Shown: piece by piece, positions 55,466 to 64,000 of the stretch
Position numbering within the stretch: the first letter of the stretch is position 1
How the letters are laid out: every line of letters starts with the position of its first letter
Translations under genes and position numbers: made by a program
Notes under the pieces: model-generated
What the model was told of the DNA's origin: nothing
Databases searched by the model: none
The model's input: the letters and a program-made list of their open reading frames with translations, nothing else
Source: Stenogyne calaminthoides
Lineage: Eukaryota; Streptophyta; Magnoliopsida; Lamiales; Lamiaceae
Assembly: GCA_037126765.1 (NCBI GenBank)
Contig: JBBCBC010000021.1
Span: 26,615,434 to 26,679,433, forward strand
Direction of reading: 5' to 3'
Length of the DNA: 64,000 bases

Positions 55466-58380
55466 TGCCAATCCCAGTTAAGTCGTTTGGAGGATACATC
55501 ATATCCTCCAAAACCTTCTCTGAACAGTTCATCAGCCTCACAGTCTTCTTCTTTTTGAGCAATTGTCTCCTGAGTTTCCCCCTCTTCTTCAAACTCAACA
55601 ACTAACTTCCTCTGAGTAGGCTTCTTACTGACTGGCTTGGCAATAGCTTTTGCTTTCCTCTTCGGGGGTTTTTCTACAAAGGCAGTAACGGCTTTCTCAG
55701 ACATCTTCTGAGGCATCAGGATTCCATGAGCTTCTCCACGCTTACTGGATTCCTGTTCCCTCTGCCTCTTTGCCCTTTGTTCTATTACCTCCATTGTCGC
55801 CTCAGAGTGAATCATAATTTCAGGCTCTTTCCTCTTCTCTCCTCTCTGAATTTCAGTAGGGAATTGTTCAATTTGCTTCTCCAAGGGAGGCAATGCAGCA
55901 AGCTTGTCATAAATTTTTCCCTTTTTGGCATCATAGTCAGCAATGATTTGAGAGAGGGTCCTATCCATGTGCATCTATTCCCTTCCAATGGACCTCACTT
56001 CAGCAGCCACCTGAAAATGTTCATCCTGAATCCTTTGAAGAACATTCAGCCCTGTACTAGTGTCTTCAGCAAGACCACCAAAAGTTGATTTCATCTTCTC
56101 CATGAGTGAGACACTCATGTCTTCAACAGCAGATCTAATCAACTCCTCTGTCTTGGATTTCATCAAATCCTCAAGCATCTTCGATCTCAGCTCAAACCTC
56201 CTTTCCATCTCATCCTTCACCTCCTTAGCAACATCTCCTAATTACGCATTTATCTCAGTAAATTTACTATGAATGGAAGTACATAGCAAAGTTACCTGAT
56301 CAGTGGACACCATAGATGTGCCCTGAGAAGTTTGTGTCTCAACAATCTTTGACACTTCTCCAACCAGAGGCTCATGCTTAGAAATCTGATCAACAATGGG
56401 CTCGAGCTTAGTAAGCTTCTCAATAATAGGAGTGAGATCAACAGTTGGTTGTGGAGGAATTGGAGTCTCTTCTTCAGTCTCAGTCTGTACTCCAATGTCA
56501 ACAATTTCGGTCAATGTTGCAACAGGCTCCTTATGGGCTTCTCCAAATGTAATCAGTGGAAGTGATGGAGCTCCCTGAGCCTGTTCCCCCTGAGCAGTTG
56601 CTCCATCCTTAGGTTCAACATCCTTCCTGCTCCCTTCAGGAATGTCTTCAGCCTTTTTGCCCTGAGATGGACCTTGATCATCCTTGTCTTGCTCAGTGAC
56701 ACCACCTTCAGGTTGATCAACTCTTTTCCTCTCAGCAAGCTTCTTCATCACTAAAGCATCAAACTCAGCATGCTTGATCCTAAGTCTTCGCTTTCCAAGT
56801 CCTGAAAATGAATCAAGCTCAGCCACCTCCTCTACCCAAAACTCTTCACCTCTGAAGTTGCCTATCTTCAGCATCATGGCAAAGGACTGGTTTACAATCA
56901 GAATGGACGTCTTTAATCTGAAAAACATATCCTGAAGATCAGGATAGTTAGCCAGTTCAGGATATTTATCCAAGACAAAACGTTCAGCCTTCTGCTTCCA
57001 TTTTCTTTCTTCCGCCTCACCTTTCCTGAGTTCAGGAACATGTGCCTACTCTTCAGAGCTGGATTGAGCCTCTGAAGGTATGGAAAATATTGGCTCTGAG
57101 GGGTGAGTGGGTGGGATCTGAATTTGGCTTTCTTCAACAGGTTTTTGGGAACCTGTGAAGATTTCTCGTGTAATCCGATCAGTGCCGATCCTGGTACCTA
57201 GTACCTGAGTAAAGACATCCTCATCTTCTCCTCCTTTAGGAAACATTTCCTCCTGAAGGGTTTCTTTCTCAGTGGCCTGAGAGACCACCTTCGCAAATGT
57301 ATCCAAAGGAGATTTCTCTCCTGCCTCCATTTCCGCAATAGTTTTGAGGTGCTTCATCTTCCGTCTCTGCTCTTCTTGAGCCTTCTTTTCCTCTCCTATC
57401 TCTCTCTTTACTTTCAGCAGTTCCAGAGATTTCTTTCTTTTCTCCGTCTCCTCAGGAAGTTTCTTAACCACTTTCTTGGCTTTCTTCTTAGCCATTTCAG
57501 TAATAGCCACATTGTCCTAATCAGATTCAGATTCCTCAGGTTCTATGGGTTCTTCAGGCTCGTCCTGTCCCGTAGAGCTTAGACTTTCAGAAGTTGTCGG
57601 TTTCTTCCTCTGTGATTTTGGCTTCCTGAACATGATTCTGTTCCGAGAGAACTCTTTTCCAGACAACAGAAACAAGTTTTCCCTTGGCAACGTTTCAATG
57701 AGAAAGCTTATCTTTGTGCCAAATAGCACCTTCTCGTTTTTTGTAAATGCTCCATTAGCATACTTCAACTTCTGATTCTGGTGTAGTATGCAGTCCACCA
57801 GAAATTTCAGCCAGTTGAACTCCACCACCGGAGAGTCTTCAATTGCGGCCATGAGCCTCAACTTATTCCGGCTCACCTGCTCTAGACTTCCAGAGGTGCT
57901 CATCATGCACTTGGCCACAATATCAATTAAAACTCTATATTTCGGTTTTAAGCACTGTTTGTTCAAAGACCCCTTCAATTCTATTTTAGACTCAGAAAAT
58001 CTATCCAAAATTTCATGTTCTCTCCCAGACATATTTAATGCAGGATCTACCCCTCTATTGCACAATTTGAAAACATCATTAATATTTTCGAGTGATAAAC
58101 GTACCTCTTTTGTACATACTATCTCGGCTTTTGATTTCGCATATGTACCAAAACTCAACTGTGAAACCAAGGAACCTTGTGCACCTTCTGGAAGGTTGAC
58201 AACGAACTGCAAAACCTATTGAGGTAACACCAAATCCGGCGTGTTGCTCACCAATCTCTCCAATCGAGCCAACTGGAGCATATTCAATGCTTCTTCTTCA
58301 ACCGTGGTGGCTTTATTCTCAATCATCGCCAATACATGCTCAAAATAGGGCTTCTCAGTTTCTGCGAGATCTTTAATCAT
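55444..58380 (-). pseudogene. Element F 3' ORF: one frame, five nonsense codons
   Basis: From the ATG at 58380 a single frame runs 2,937 bases without a frameshift, interrupted only by stops near 58214, 57517, 57046, 56242 and 55975. Order: N-terminal block like E (MIKDLAETEKPYFEHV), the KYRVLIDIVAKCMMSTSGSLE and LRLMAAIEDSPVVEFNWLKF block (about 57790-57950), basic Lys-rich region (57360-57510), second conserved block (FVLDKYPELANYPDLQDMFF, FRGEEFW; 56830-57000), coiled coil (about 55980-56350), basic tail (KRKAKAIAKPVSKK). No membrane segment. Function unknown. Confidence 0.8.
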
Positions 58381-58983
58381 GGCATAGCTGGGGTATTTAT
58401 ATGATCTCAGTTTCTGCGAGATCTTTAAGTGTTTCGAGAATTTGGACGTTTGAATAACAAGGAGTGTAAAATGTTTGATTAAGAGAATACTGGGGTATTT
58501 ATATGATCTTGGGAAGTGAAGATCAAGGGCTATGATTAATATTTGATAGATAAAGAAATGAATGATCTAGATTTAATCTGGGATAAAATATAATCTTGAG
58601 ATTATTTGTTATTTATAGCAAATAATCATATAAGTGTAGCAAATAGCATCAATTAGGGTGACAAAATGATGTTTCACTCTAATCGAGGCAACCCTTCGGT
58701 TCTCTGCCGAAATTCTAGCCAACAGAATTCTTTAAAACATTACCGCTTAAAGTTCAGGTCTTTAGTCATTTATTTCCAATGATTACTGAGCGAAATAAAT
58801 GTTGTGAGTAAATTCATGAGCCAAGTATTGTTTCAGGATTAATTAAATACTTAAGTCTTACGTAATACTGACCTTGACAAAAATCATCCTGAGTCTCAGT
58901 TTCCATCCTGAGAGATTTTTGTCTTAAGTTATTCCTTCCTGAATAACTTCATGCATATGAAGAACTTCTCTCTTCAGTACGTT
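58381..58983 (-). promoter_or_regulatory. Element F spacer with duplicated TATA sequence
   Basis: Non-coding. The minus-strand TATA sequence AGATCATATAAATACCCCA occurs at 58389-58407 and again at 58491-58509. A 23-base block that includes codons near the ORF start is also repeated (58353-58375 and 58405-58427). The far copy is about 115 bases from the ATG, a normal promoter distance. The remaining sequence to the RNase H stop is AT-rich with no gene. Confidence 0.5.
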
Positions 58984-59391
58984 TTACTCACCAGGGTCCA
59001 ACATCCCTAATTCTACTGATAGTTCCTGAAATCTTGACTCAGCCAATGGCTTAGTAAGAATATCAGCTCTTTGTTTATCAGTATAAATTTTCTCCATCCT
59101 GATATCTTTCTTTTCAACATGGTCTCTAATGAAATGATGTCTGATGTCAACATGTTTGCATCTGGTGTGCAATACTAGATTTTGTGAAATAGCAATAGCA
59201 CTGTTATTGTCACAAAATATAGGTACTTCATTGGCTATAATCTTATAATCCCTTAGTTGTTGCCTTAGCCAAAGAATCTGTGCACAGCAGCTCCCTGCAA
59301 CCATGTATTCTGCTTCAGTAGTACTAGTTGCAACTGAAGTTTGTTTCTTAGAGAACCAAGATATCAGTTTGCTTCCAAGAAATTGACAAGT
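58984..59391 (-). pseudogene. Element F RNase H, C-terminal part
   Basis: TSTTEAEYMVAGSCCAQ, FCDNNSAIAIS, DIRHHFIRDHVEKKDIRM and ADILTKPLAE are all present, so catalytic acidic residues are retained. It is in the same frame as 59392-59928; only a TGA at 59392-59394 intervenes (a Gly codon in E). Confidence 0.9.
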
Positions 59392-60461
59392 TCATGAAGT
59401 GGACTTCCTGTCAATTCTGCAACCACCATAATCAGCATCTGAATAACCAGTTAATTCAAGGTTATCATCGGCTGGATACCACAATCCTATATTCACGGTG
59501 CCCTTAAGATATCTCATAATCTTTTTGGCAGCTTCCATGTGACTAGCCTTAGGATTGACTTGGTATCTTGCACATATCCCAACAGTAAAAGTAACGTCAG
59601 GCCTACTTGCTGTGAGATAAAGAAATGATCCAATTATCCCTCTATAATCAGTGTGATTTACTGACTTGCCTTCAGGATCAGGATCCATCTTGTAGTTAGT
59701 ATTCATAGGAATTCTAACTGCATTGCAATTTTGTACACCATACTTAGCAATCAAATCTCTGGTGTATTTTGCCTGATTGATGAAAATTCCTTCATTTGAC
59801 TGTTTCACCTGAAGTCCTAGAAAGAAATTCATCTCCCCCATCATTGACATCTCAAACTTTCCTTTCATCAGGGCAGAAAATTTCTCACACATCTGATGAT
59901 TAGGAGATCCAAAAATGATGTCATCCACATAAATCTAAACTAGTAAGATATCTTTCCCATCTTCTATCCTGAACAAAGTTCTATCAACAGTCCTTTGGTA
60001 AAACCATGGTCAGTAAGAAATTGAGATAGAGCATCATACCATGCTCTGGGTGCTTGCTTCAGACCATACAAGGCTTTTATGAGCCTGTAAACTTGGTCAT
60101 TCTGACAGAAGTCTGGAGGTTGTTCCACATAAACCTCTTCTTTAAGCACACCATTCAGAAATGCACTTTTCACATCCATCTGATATACAATGAACTTCAC
60201 ATGAGCAGCATATGCAAGAAACAATCTAATGGCTTCTAGTCTTGCAACTGTTGCAAATGTTTCATCATAATCCAAGCCTTCTTCTTGAGAATAACCTTGT
60301 GCAACTAGCCTTTCCTTGTTTCTTACAATGACATTGTTCTCATCTCTTTTATTCTTGAATACCCATTTAGTTCCAATCACATTGTGCCTCTTAGGTCTAT
60401 CTACTAGCTCACAAACTTCATTTCTCGTAAATTGGTTCAGCTCCTCTTGAATAGCAATAAT
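59392..60461 (-). pseudogene. Element F reverse transcriptase and connection
   Basis: The N-terminal and palm part is open at 59964-60380 (MIGTKWVFKNKRDENN, DVKSAFLNGVLKEEVYVEQP, YGLKQAPRAWYD). A one-base loss near 59985 shifts the frame. The catalytic YVDDIIFGS is intact (about 59915-59935), but the codon two before it is TAG where E has CAG (Gln). The connection runs to 59392 (RPDVTFTVGICARYQ). Confidence 0.9.
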
Positions 60462-61082
60462 TCAGAATGAATCTTGAAGAACTTCTTCAATCTCAGTAGG
60501 TTTTTTCTCAGATAGGAAGCAACAGAACAAGGCACTTTCTCCATGGAACCTTCTTGTCTTAACTCCTTCAGATGGATCTCCTACAATCTGAGTTGTAGGG
60601 TGGCTATCTAACCATGTTCTCCTGGATGTTTCCTCTTCAGTAGTATCCTCAACATCAGAAATGTTAGGTTCAGGTAATTCATTAAATTCAGGGAACAACA
60701 AGAAAGGAAAGAGGGAATCATCTTCCTCAGGGGAAATTCCATTCAGAACATTGTCAGTGACATTTGTTCCCCCTTGGTTGATAGATTCAGAGTTCGCCTC
60801 AGCTGTGACCACATCTTCATCGGCATTACATACTTGAGTCTGAACTAGGTTTGTTCAAATGGGTCAGCTTCATTGTGTTGGCTTTCCTTTAGTGGAGAAC
60901 TACCATCTTGAGTTTCACCAGCCTGAGTATTTCCATCCTGAGTCTCTTCTTCCTCTGAGTCAGTTTCGCTCCATTCTTAGTAAGTGATTGACTTCTTCTT
61001 TTCAGGCTCAGATGATGGTTTGACATTCTTCTTCAGGCTATGTCTGGCGATCCTCTTTTGTCAAGTCTCCTGAATCATCTTC
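60462..61082 (-). pseudogene. Element F integrase-RT linker
   Basis: Acidic linker open at 60462-60812 (NISDVEDTTEEETSRRTW, GDPSEGVKTRRFHGESALF), then a degenerate part to 61082. Confidence 0.7.
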
Positions 61083-61952
61083 CTATTTCTTATGAACACA
61101 AGTAGATTCATCAAACACAACATGAGGTGTTTCTTCCACAATTATGGTCCTACAGTTGTAGACTTTGAAGGCTTTACTGATTTCAGAATATCCCAAGAAT
61201 ACTCCTTCATCAGCTTTGCTATCAAAAGTTTTCAACTGATCTTTACCATTATTGTGTATGAAACACTTACAACCAAACACACGAAAGAAAGAAACAAGAG
61301 GCTTCCTTTCATTCCATAGCTCATATGGTGTTTTTCCTAGATTCTTTGTCAGCATGGATCTGTTCTGAGAATAGCATGCAGTGTTGACTGCCTCAGCCCA
61401 AAATCTCCTAGGAATGTCAGCTTCAGCAATCATTGTTCTTGCAGCTTCTTTCAAGGTCCTATTTCTTCTTTCAGCAACACCATTTTGTTGAGGGGTCCTT
61501 GCAACTGATGTTTCATGAGCTATTTCATTTGCTGCACAATAATCAGATATAATATGGTTGATAAACTCAGTGCCTTTATCTGATCTAATTTTGACCACAC
61601 TCAGATTCTTTTCATTATTGAGTCTTTTCAGTAATTCTGGCAGTTTTGTCTGAGTCTCCTTCTTACTGAGTAAGAATATGACCCGTGTGTATCTAGAGTA
61701 GTCATCAACTACTACCAATGTATATTTCCTGTCATATGTGCTTACAAGTGTTACTGGACCAAAGAGATCCATATGTAACAGTTGAAGTATTCTATCAGTA
61801 GACACTTCTACTTTACTTTTGAATTATGCTCTAATTTGTTTGTCTTTCTGACAAGCATCACATACATGATCCTTACTGAACACTTCAAGTGCTAATCTTG
61901 CAAGTTTGTTCAGGGTTTTGAAGTTCAAGTGATTCAGTCTTTTGTGCCATAA
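61083..61952 (-). CDS. Element F integrase core, triad intact
   Basis: Open for 240 codons (61083-61805). All three catalytic acids are present: HMDLFGP, KIRSDKGTEF and PQQNGVAERRNRT, with the C-terminal YELWNERKPLVSFFRVFGC. Above 61805 the zinc domain continues in the same general region (HLN ... CDACQK) but is interrupted by stops. Relative to E this is the better-preserved integrase. Confidence 0.85.
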
Positions 61953-62444
61953 CTAACTAGTTTTAGTAGCCTTTTTAGCCATTAAACATGTATCCATAGG
62001 AGTTAGTCTACAATTAGCAAGATACACATTTCCTTTTCTAGTACCAGTCAGTAGTACTTGTTGTGAAACATTATCTTTCACGTAGCACAAGTTCTTTGAG
62101 AATTCTACACTGAATCCTTTATCACAGAATTGGCTGATAGAAAGCAAGTTATGCTTTAAACTAGACACATATGATACACCATGGATATGAACAGTATCAA
62201 CTTCAAAAGTTCCATATCCTTCTATCTGTCCTTTGGAGTTATCTCCAAATGTTATCTGAGGGTCTTTCTGTTCAACATAGTCAGTGAGCAAATGTTTGCA
62301 TCCTGTTATGTGTCTTGAGCATCCACTGTCTAAGTACCGTGCAGCAGGTGCAATTTCAGTTCCACTCATCAAGGCTATGTTATCTTCTTTCAGCTCAGTG
62401 CCCTTTTCTTTCACCTGAAACAAAATCAGGCCTTTGGTACCCAT
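61953..62444 (-). pseudogene. Element F protease
   Basis: Open for 163 codons: ARYLDSGCSRHITG active site (about 62315-62345), LLSISQFCDKGFSVEF, then stop just before the WLWHK zinc domain. Confidence 0.87.
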
Positions 62445-62941
62445 TTGGTGCAGGGTCCTACCAGGTTAGTTGTACCTTTTGGAACCCAAATCTGCCTCAC
62501 AACTCTAATTACTTTAGAGTGGCTGATTTGTCTTCCATAAACATCTACATACACATTCACCACCTTAGATGCCTTGGTAGTCCCCTGTGTATGAGTGTCA
62601 GCCTTAGCATGAACATGGGCCTTAAAATTCTTCTTTGGTTCAGGCCTCTTGTTTCAGTGCTTTGGCTTTGGTGCAGCTGATCTCTGTCTCTGCTGACCTT
62701 AGGTTCAGGAACTTTACCCCTTACGCAAGTGGGGTTTAGGTTGCCTGTACTGAAATTGTGGTCTTTCAGTAACCTGAGGACTTGGTCTCCTCATCTGAGA
62801 ATTTCTCGGCTGAGTGTTTCTCTTCTGAGGATTCCTCTGATGGTTCAAGGTAGATTTCTTTAGGTTGGTATTCTTAGCCTGAGGCTTCGAAGTACTGGCC
62901 TGAGGATTTCATACTGAGTGTTCAGGTTTTCTAGCCTTTTC
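62445..62941 (-). pseudogene. Element F gag-protease linker, degenerate
   Basis: Equivalent to 48773-49145 of E: the VYGRQISHS-type motif and basic linker are recognisable in several frames; no long open stretch. Confidence 0.6.
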
Positions 62942-64000
62942 CTAAGGTTTGGGCTTTCTTTCCTGAACCTTCAGGTTCTCTGAAACCATAGGTCCTTTAC
63001 CCTTGTCTAAAACACGGGGTTGTTCTTCAATAAGAAGATCAGTACGAACACCCAGTTTAACAAAGACAATCTTAGTGCCACTTGTAGAAGCAGCATTCAG
63101 AAGATCATGTGAGGTTCCCCCTGGATTATATCCTAATCCAGTCTTTATAGTTGTAGGTCTTTGATAACTCTGAATTTCATCTATTGCATGACATGCAGAA
63201 TTCAATAGAGCTAACTTTCTCTGCAAACTATCCTCACTTTTCTTTAGAGTTTCATGTTTCTCAAAGAGGTCATTGAACACAATTCGGATAAGCTGATTCT
63301 CCTCAGTGGATTTCTCTAACTTTCCTTTCAGGGCCTCTACCACCTTCTCTTTCTCTGAGAGTGTACTTTCAGAACATCAAGTTCATCAGTTACTCCCATC
63401 AATTGAGAAGTGATCTCAGCAGCATTAGAGTTTTTCCACTTCAGATTCTCAACAATAAGTACTTCATTTTGCTCTTGAGTTTCAATGAACAGTTCTTGTA
63501 ACACATAATAATCCTTCATCAGATTCTCAAGAGAACTCATCAGGTCAAAATTACTGGTTACAGATGAACTTGATAACTCAGGTGCTTGTGTAGGATCAGC
63601 AACAGAGATAGAAAAATTTACCTCCTCAATAGCAACAAGGCAGACATCATCACTGTCACTATCTAAGAACATTTCTTCTGAAGAGTTGGATCCTTCTTCA
63701 GATTGTTCTTCTTCAGCAACCATAGCTTTCTTGCTGGGATACTTCTTGTCTCTTTTGGCTTGCCTCTCCTTTCTTCCTTGGGAGTCAACTCAGGACAGTC
63801 ATACTGGAAGTGACCTTTCTTCTTGCAGTTGTAGCATCTGTTGGTATCATCAACCTGACCAGTTTTCTCTTTGGATTTGTTGTCCTTCTTTCTGGATGAA
63901 GATCCTTCAACTTTGTGGTCCTTCTTCTTCTCAGTAGACTTCTCTTGAACTTCTGAGTTGTTCCTGTTCCTGTACCTGGTATCTTTATAATACCTCTTAT
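62942..64000 (-). pseudogene. gag: Element F gag, C-terminal half (runs off the window)
   Basis: Zinc knuckle CYNCKKKGHFQYDC at 63795-63836 with all ligands, then the acidic serine-rich stretch and coiled coil at 63337-63723 (FDLMSSLENLMKDYYVLQEL), continuing after a frameshift at about 63340 to 62942. It matches E. The capsid half lies beyond 64000. Confidence 0.87.

Larger units (their letters stand above)
55158..64000 (-). mobile_element. Element F: SIRE-like copia of the E family, cut by the window edge
   Basis: Minus strand: gag (from beyond 64000 down to 62445), protease, integrase, RT, RNase H, spacer and 3' ORF to 55158. Its 3' LTR is missing, lost beyond D2. It is closely similar to E in protease, integrase, RT and 3' ORF. 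The integrase triad and YVDD are intact in F, though nonsense codons occur. Confidence 0.9.

Noticed and set aside
1..64000. Host protein-coding genes, tRNA or rRNA genes
   Set aside because: Every recognisable coding segment belongs to a copia element or its 3' ORF. No rRNA or complete tRNA cloverleaf was seen; tRNA similarity is limited to primer sites and the SINE head.
1..64000. Endogenous pararetrovirus (caulimovirid) sequence
   Set aside because: The PR-IN-RT-RNase H order, LTRs and Met-tRNA primer sites are those of Ty1/copia. No movement-protein or virion-type coat motifs were seen.

Overview
The window reads as plant (eudicot) heterochromatin built entirely from Ty1/copia LTR retrotransposons inserted into one another. 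I find no host gene, tRNA or rRNA. All supported coding sequence is retrotransposon gag, protease (PR), integrase (IN), reverse transcriptase (RT) and RNase H, plus a large extra 3' ORF. All of it carries stops, frameshifts or gaps. A eudicot, possibly Lamiales, is my inference from AT-rich content and the SIRE-type elements with this 3' ORF; only a database search could settle it.

Two element types are present. Type 1 (A, B and solo LTR G) has LTRs of about 1.7-1.8 kb starting TGTTGG, a Met-tRNA primer site, a gag-PR-IN-RT-RNase H order, and an Angela/Tork-like pol (lineage unresolved). Type 2 (C, D, D2, E, F) is SIRE-like (Sirevirus/Maximus): gag with a zinc knuckle and a coiled-coil tail, a DSG protease, a DIRHHFIRD-type RNase H, and a 3 kb ORF between pol and the 3' LTR.

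Layout, with the nesting read from 5-bp target duplications. 1-6000: type-1 wreckage (A) on the minus strand, including a 3,822-bp head-to-tail duplication and an element deleted between RNase H and the end of its 5' LTR. 6001-7840 plus 31319-37620: element D (minus), split by B. 7841-31318: element B (minus, TSD CTTAC), whose 5' LTR is split by C. 15554-30254: element C (plus, 14.7 kb, both LTRs, TSD ATTAT). 37621-53259: element E (minus), inserted in the 5' LTR of D (left flank TTAAC), with solo LTR G (40287-42125, TSD CTTTT) inside its 3' ORF. 53259-55157: gag start, primer site and 5' LTR of D2, fused to the end of E by a deletion. 55158-64000: element F (minus), carrying a probable SINE and running off the right edge.

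Two things deserve attention. First, the 3' ORF is conserved in C, D, E and F, has TATA-like sequences upstream, and looks like a charged, coiled-coil, nuclear-type protein rather than an envelope. Second, element C and part of the 5' LTR of E differ from their relatives mainly at CAG/CTG sites. This pattern includes the primer site and an integrase frameshift. It looks more like read error at methylated CHG sites than evolution, so C may be more intact than it appears.
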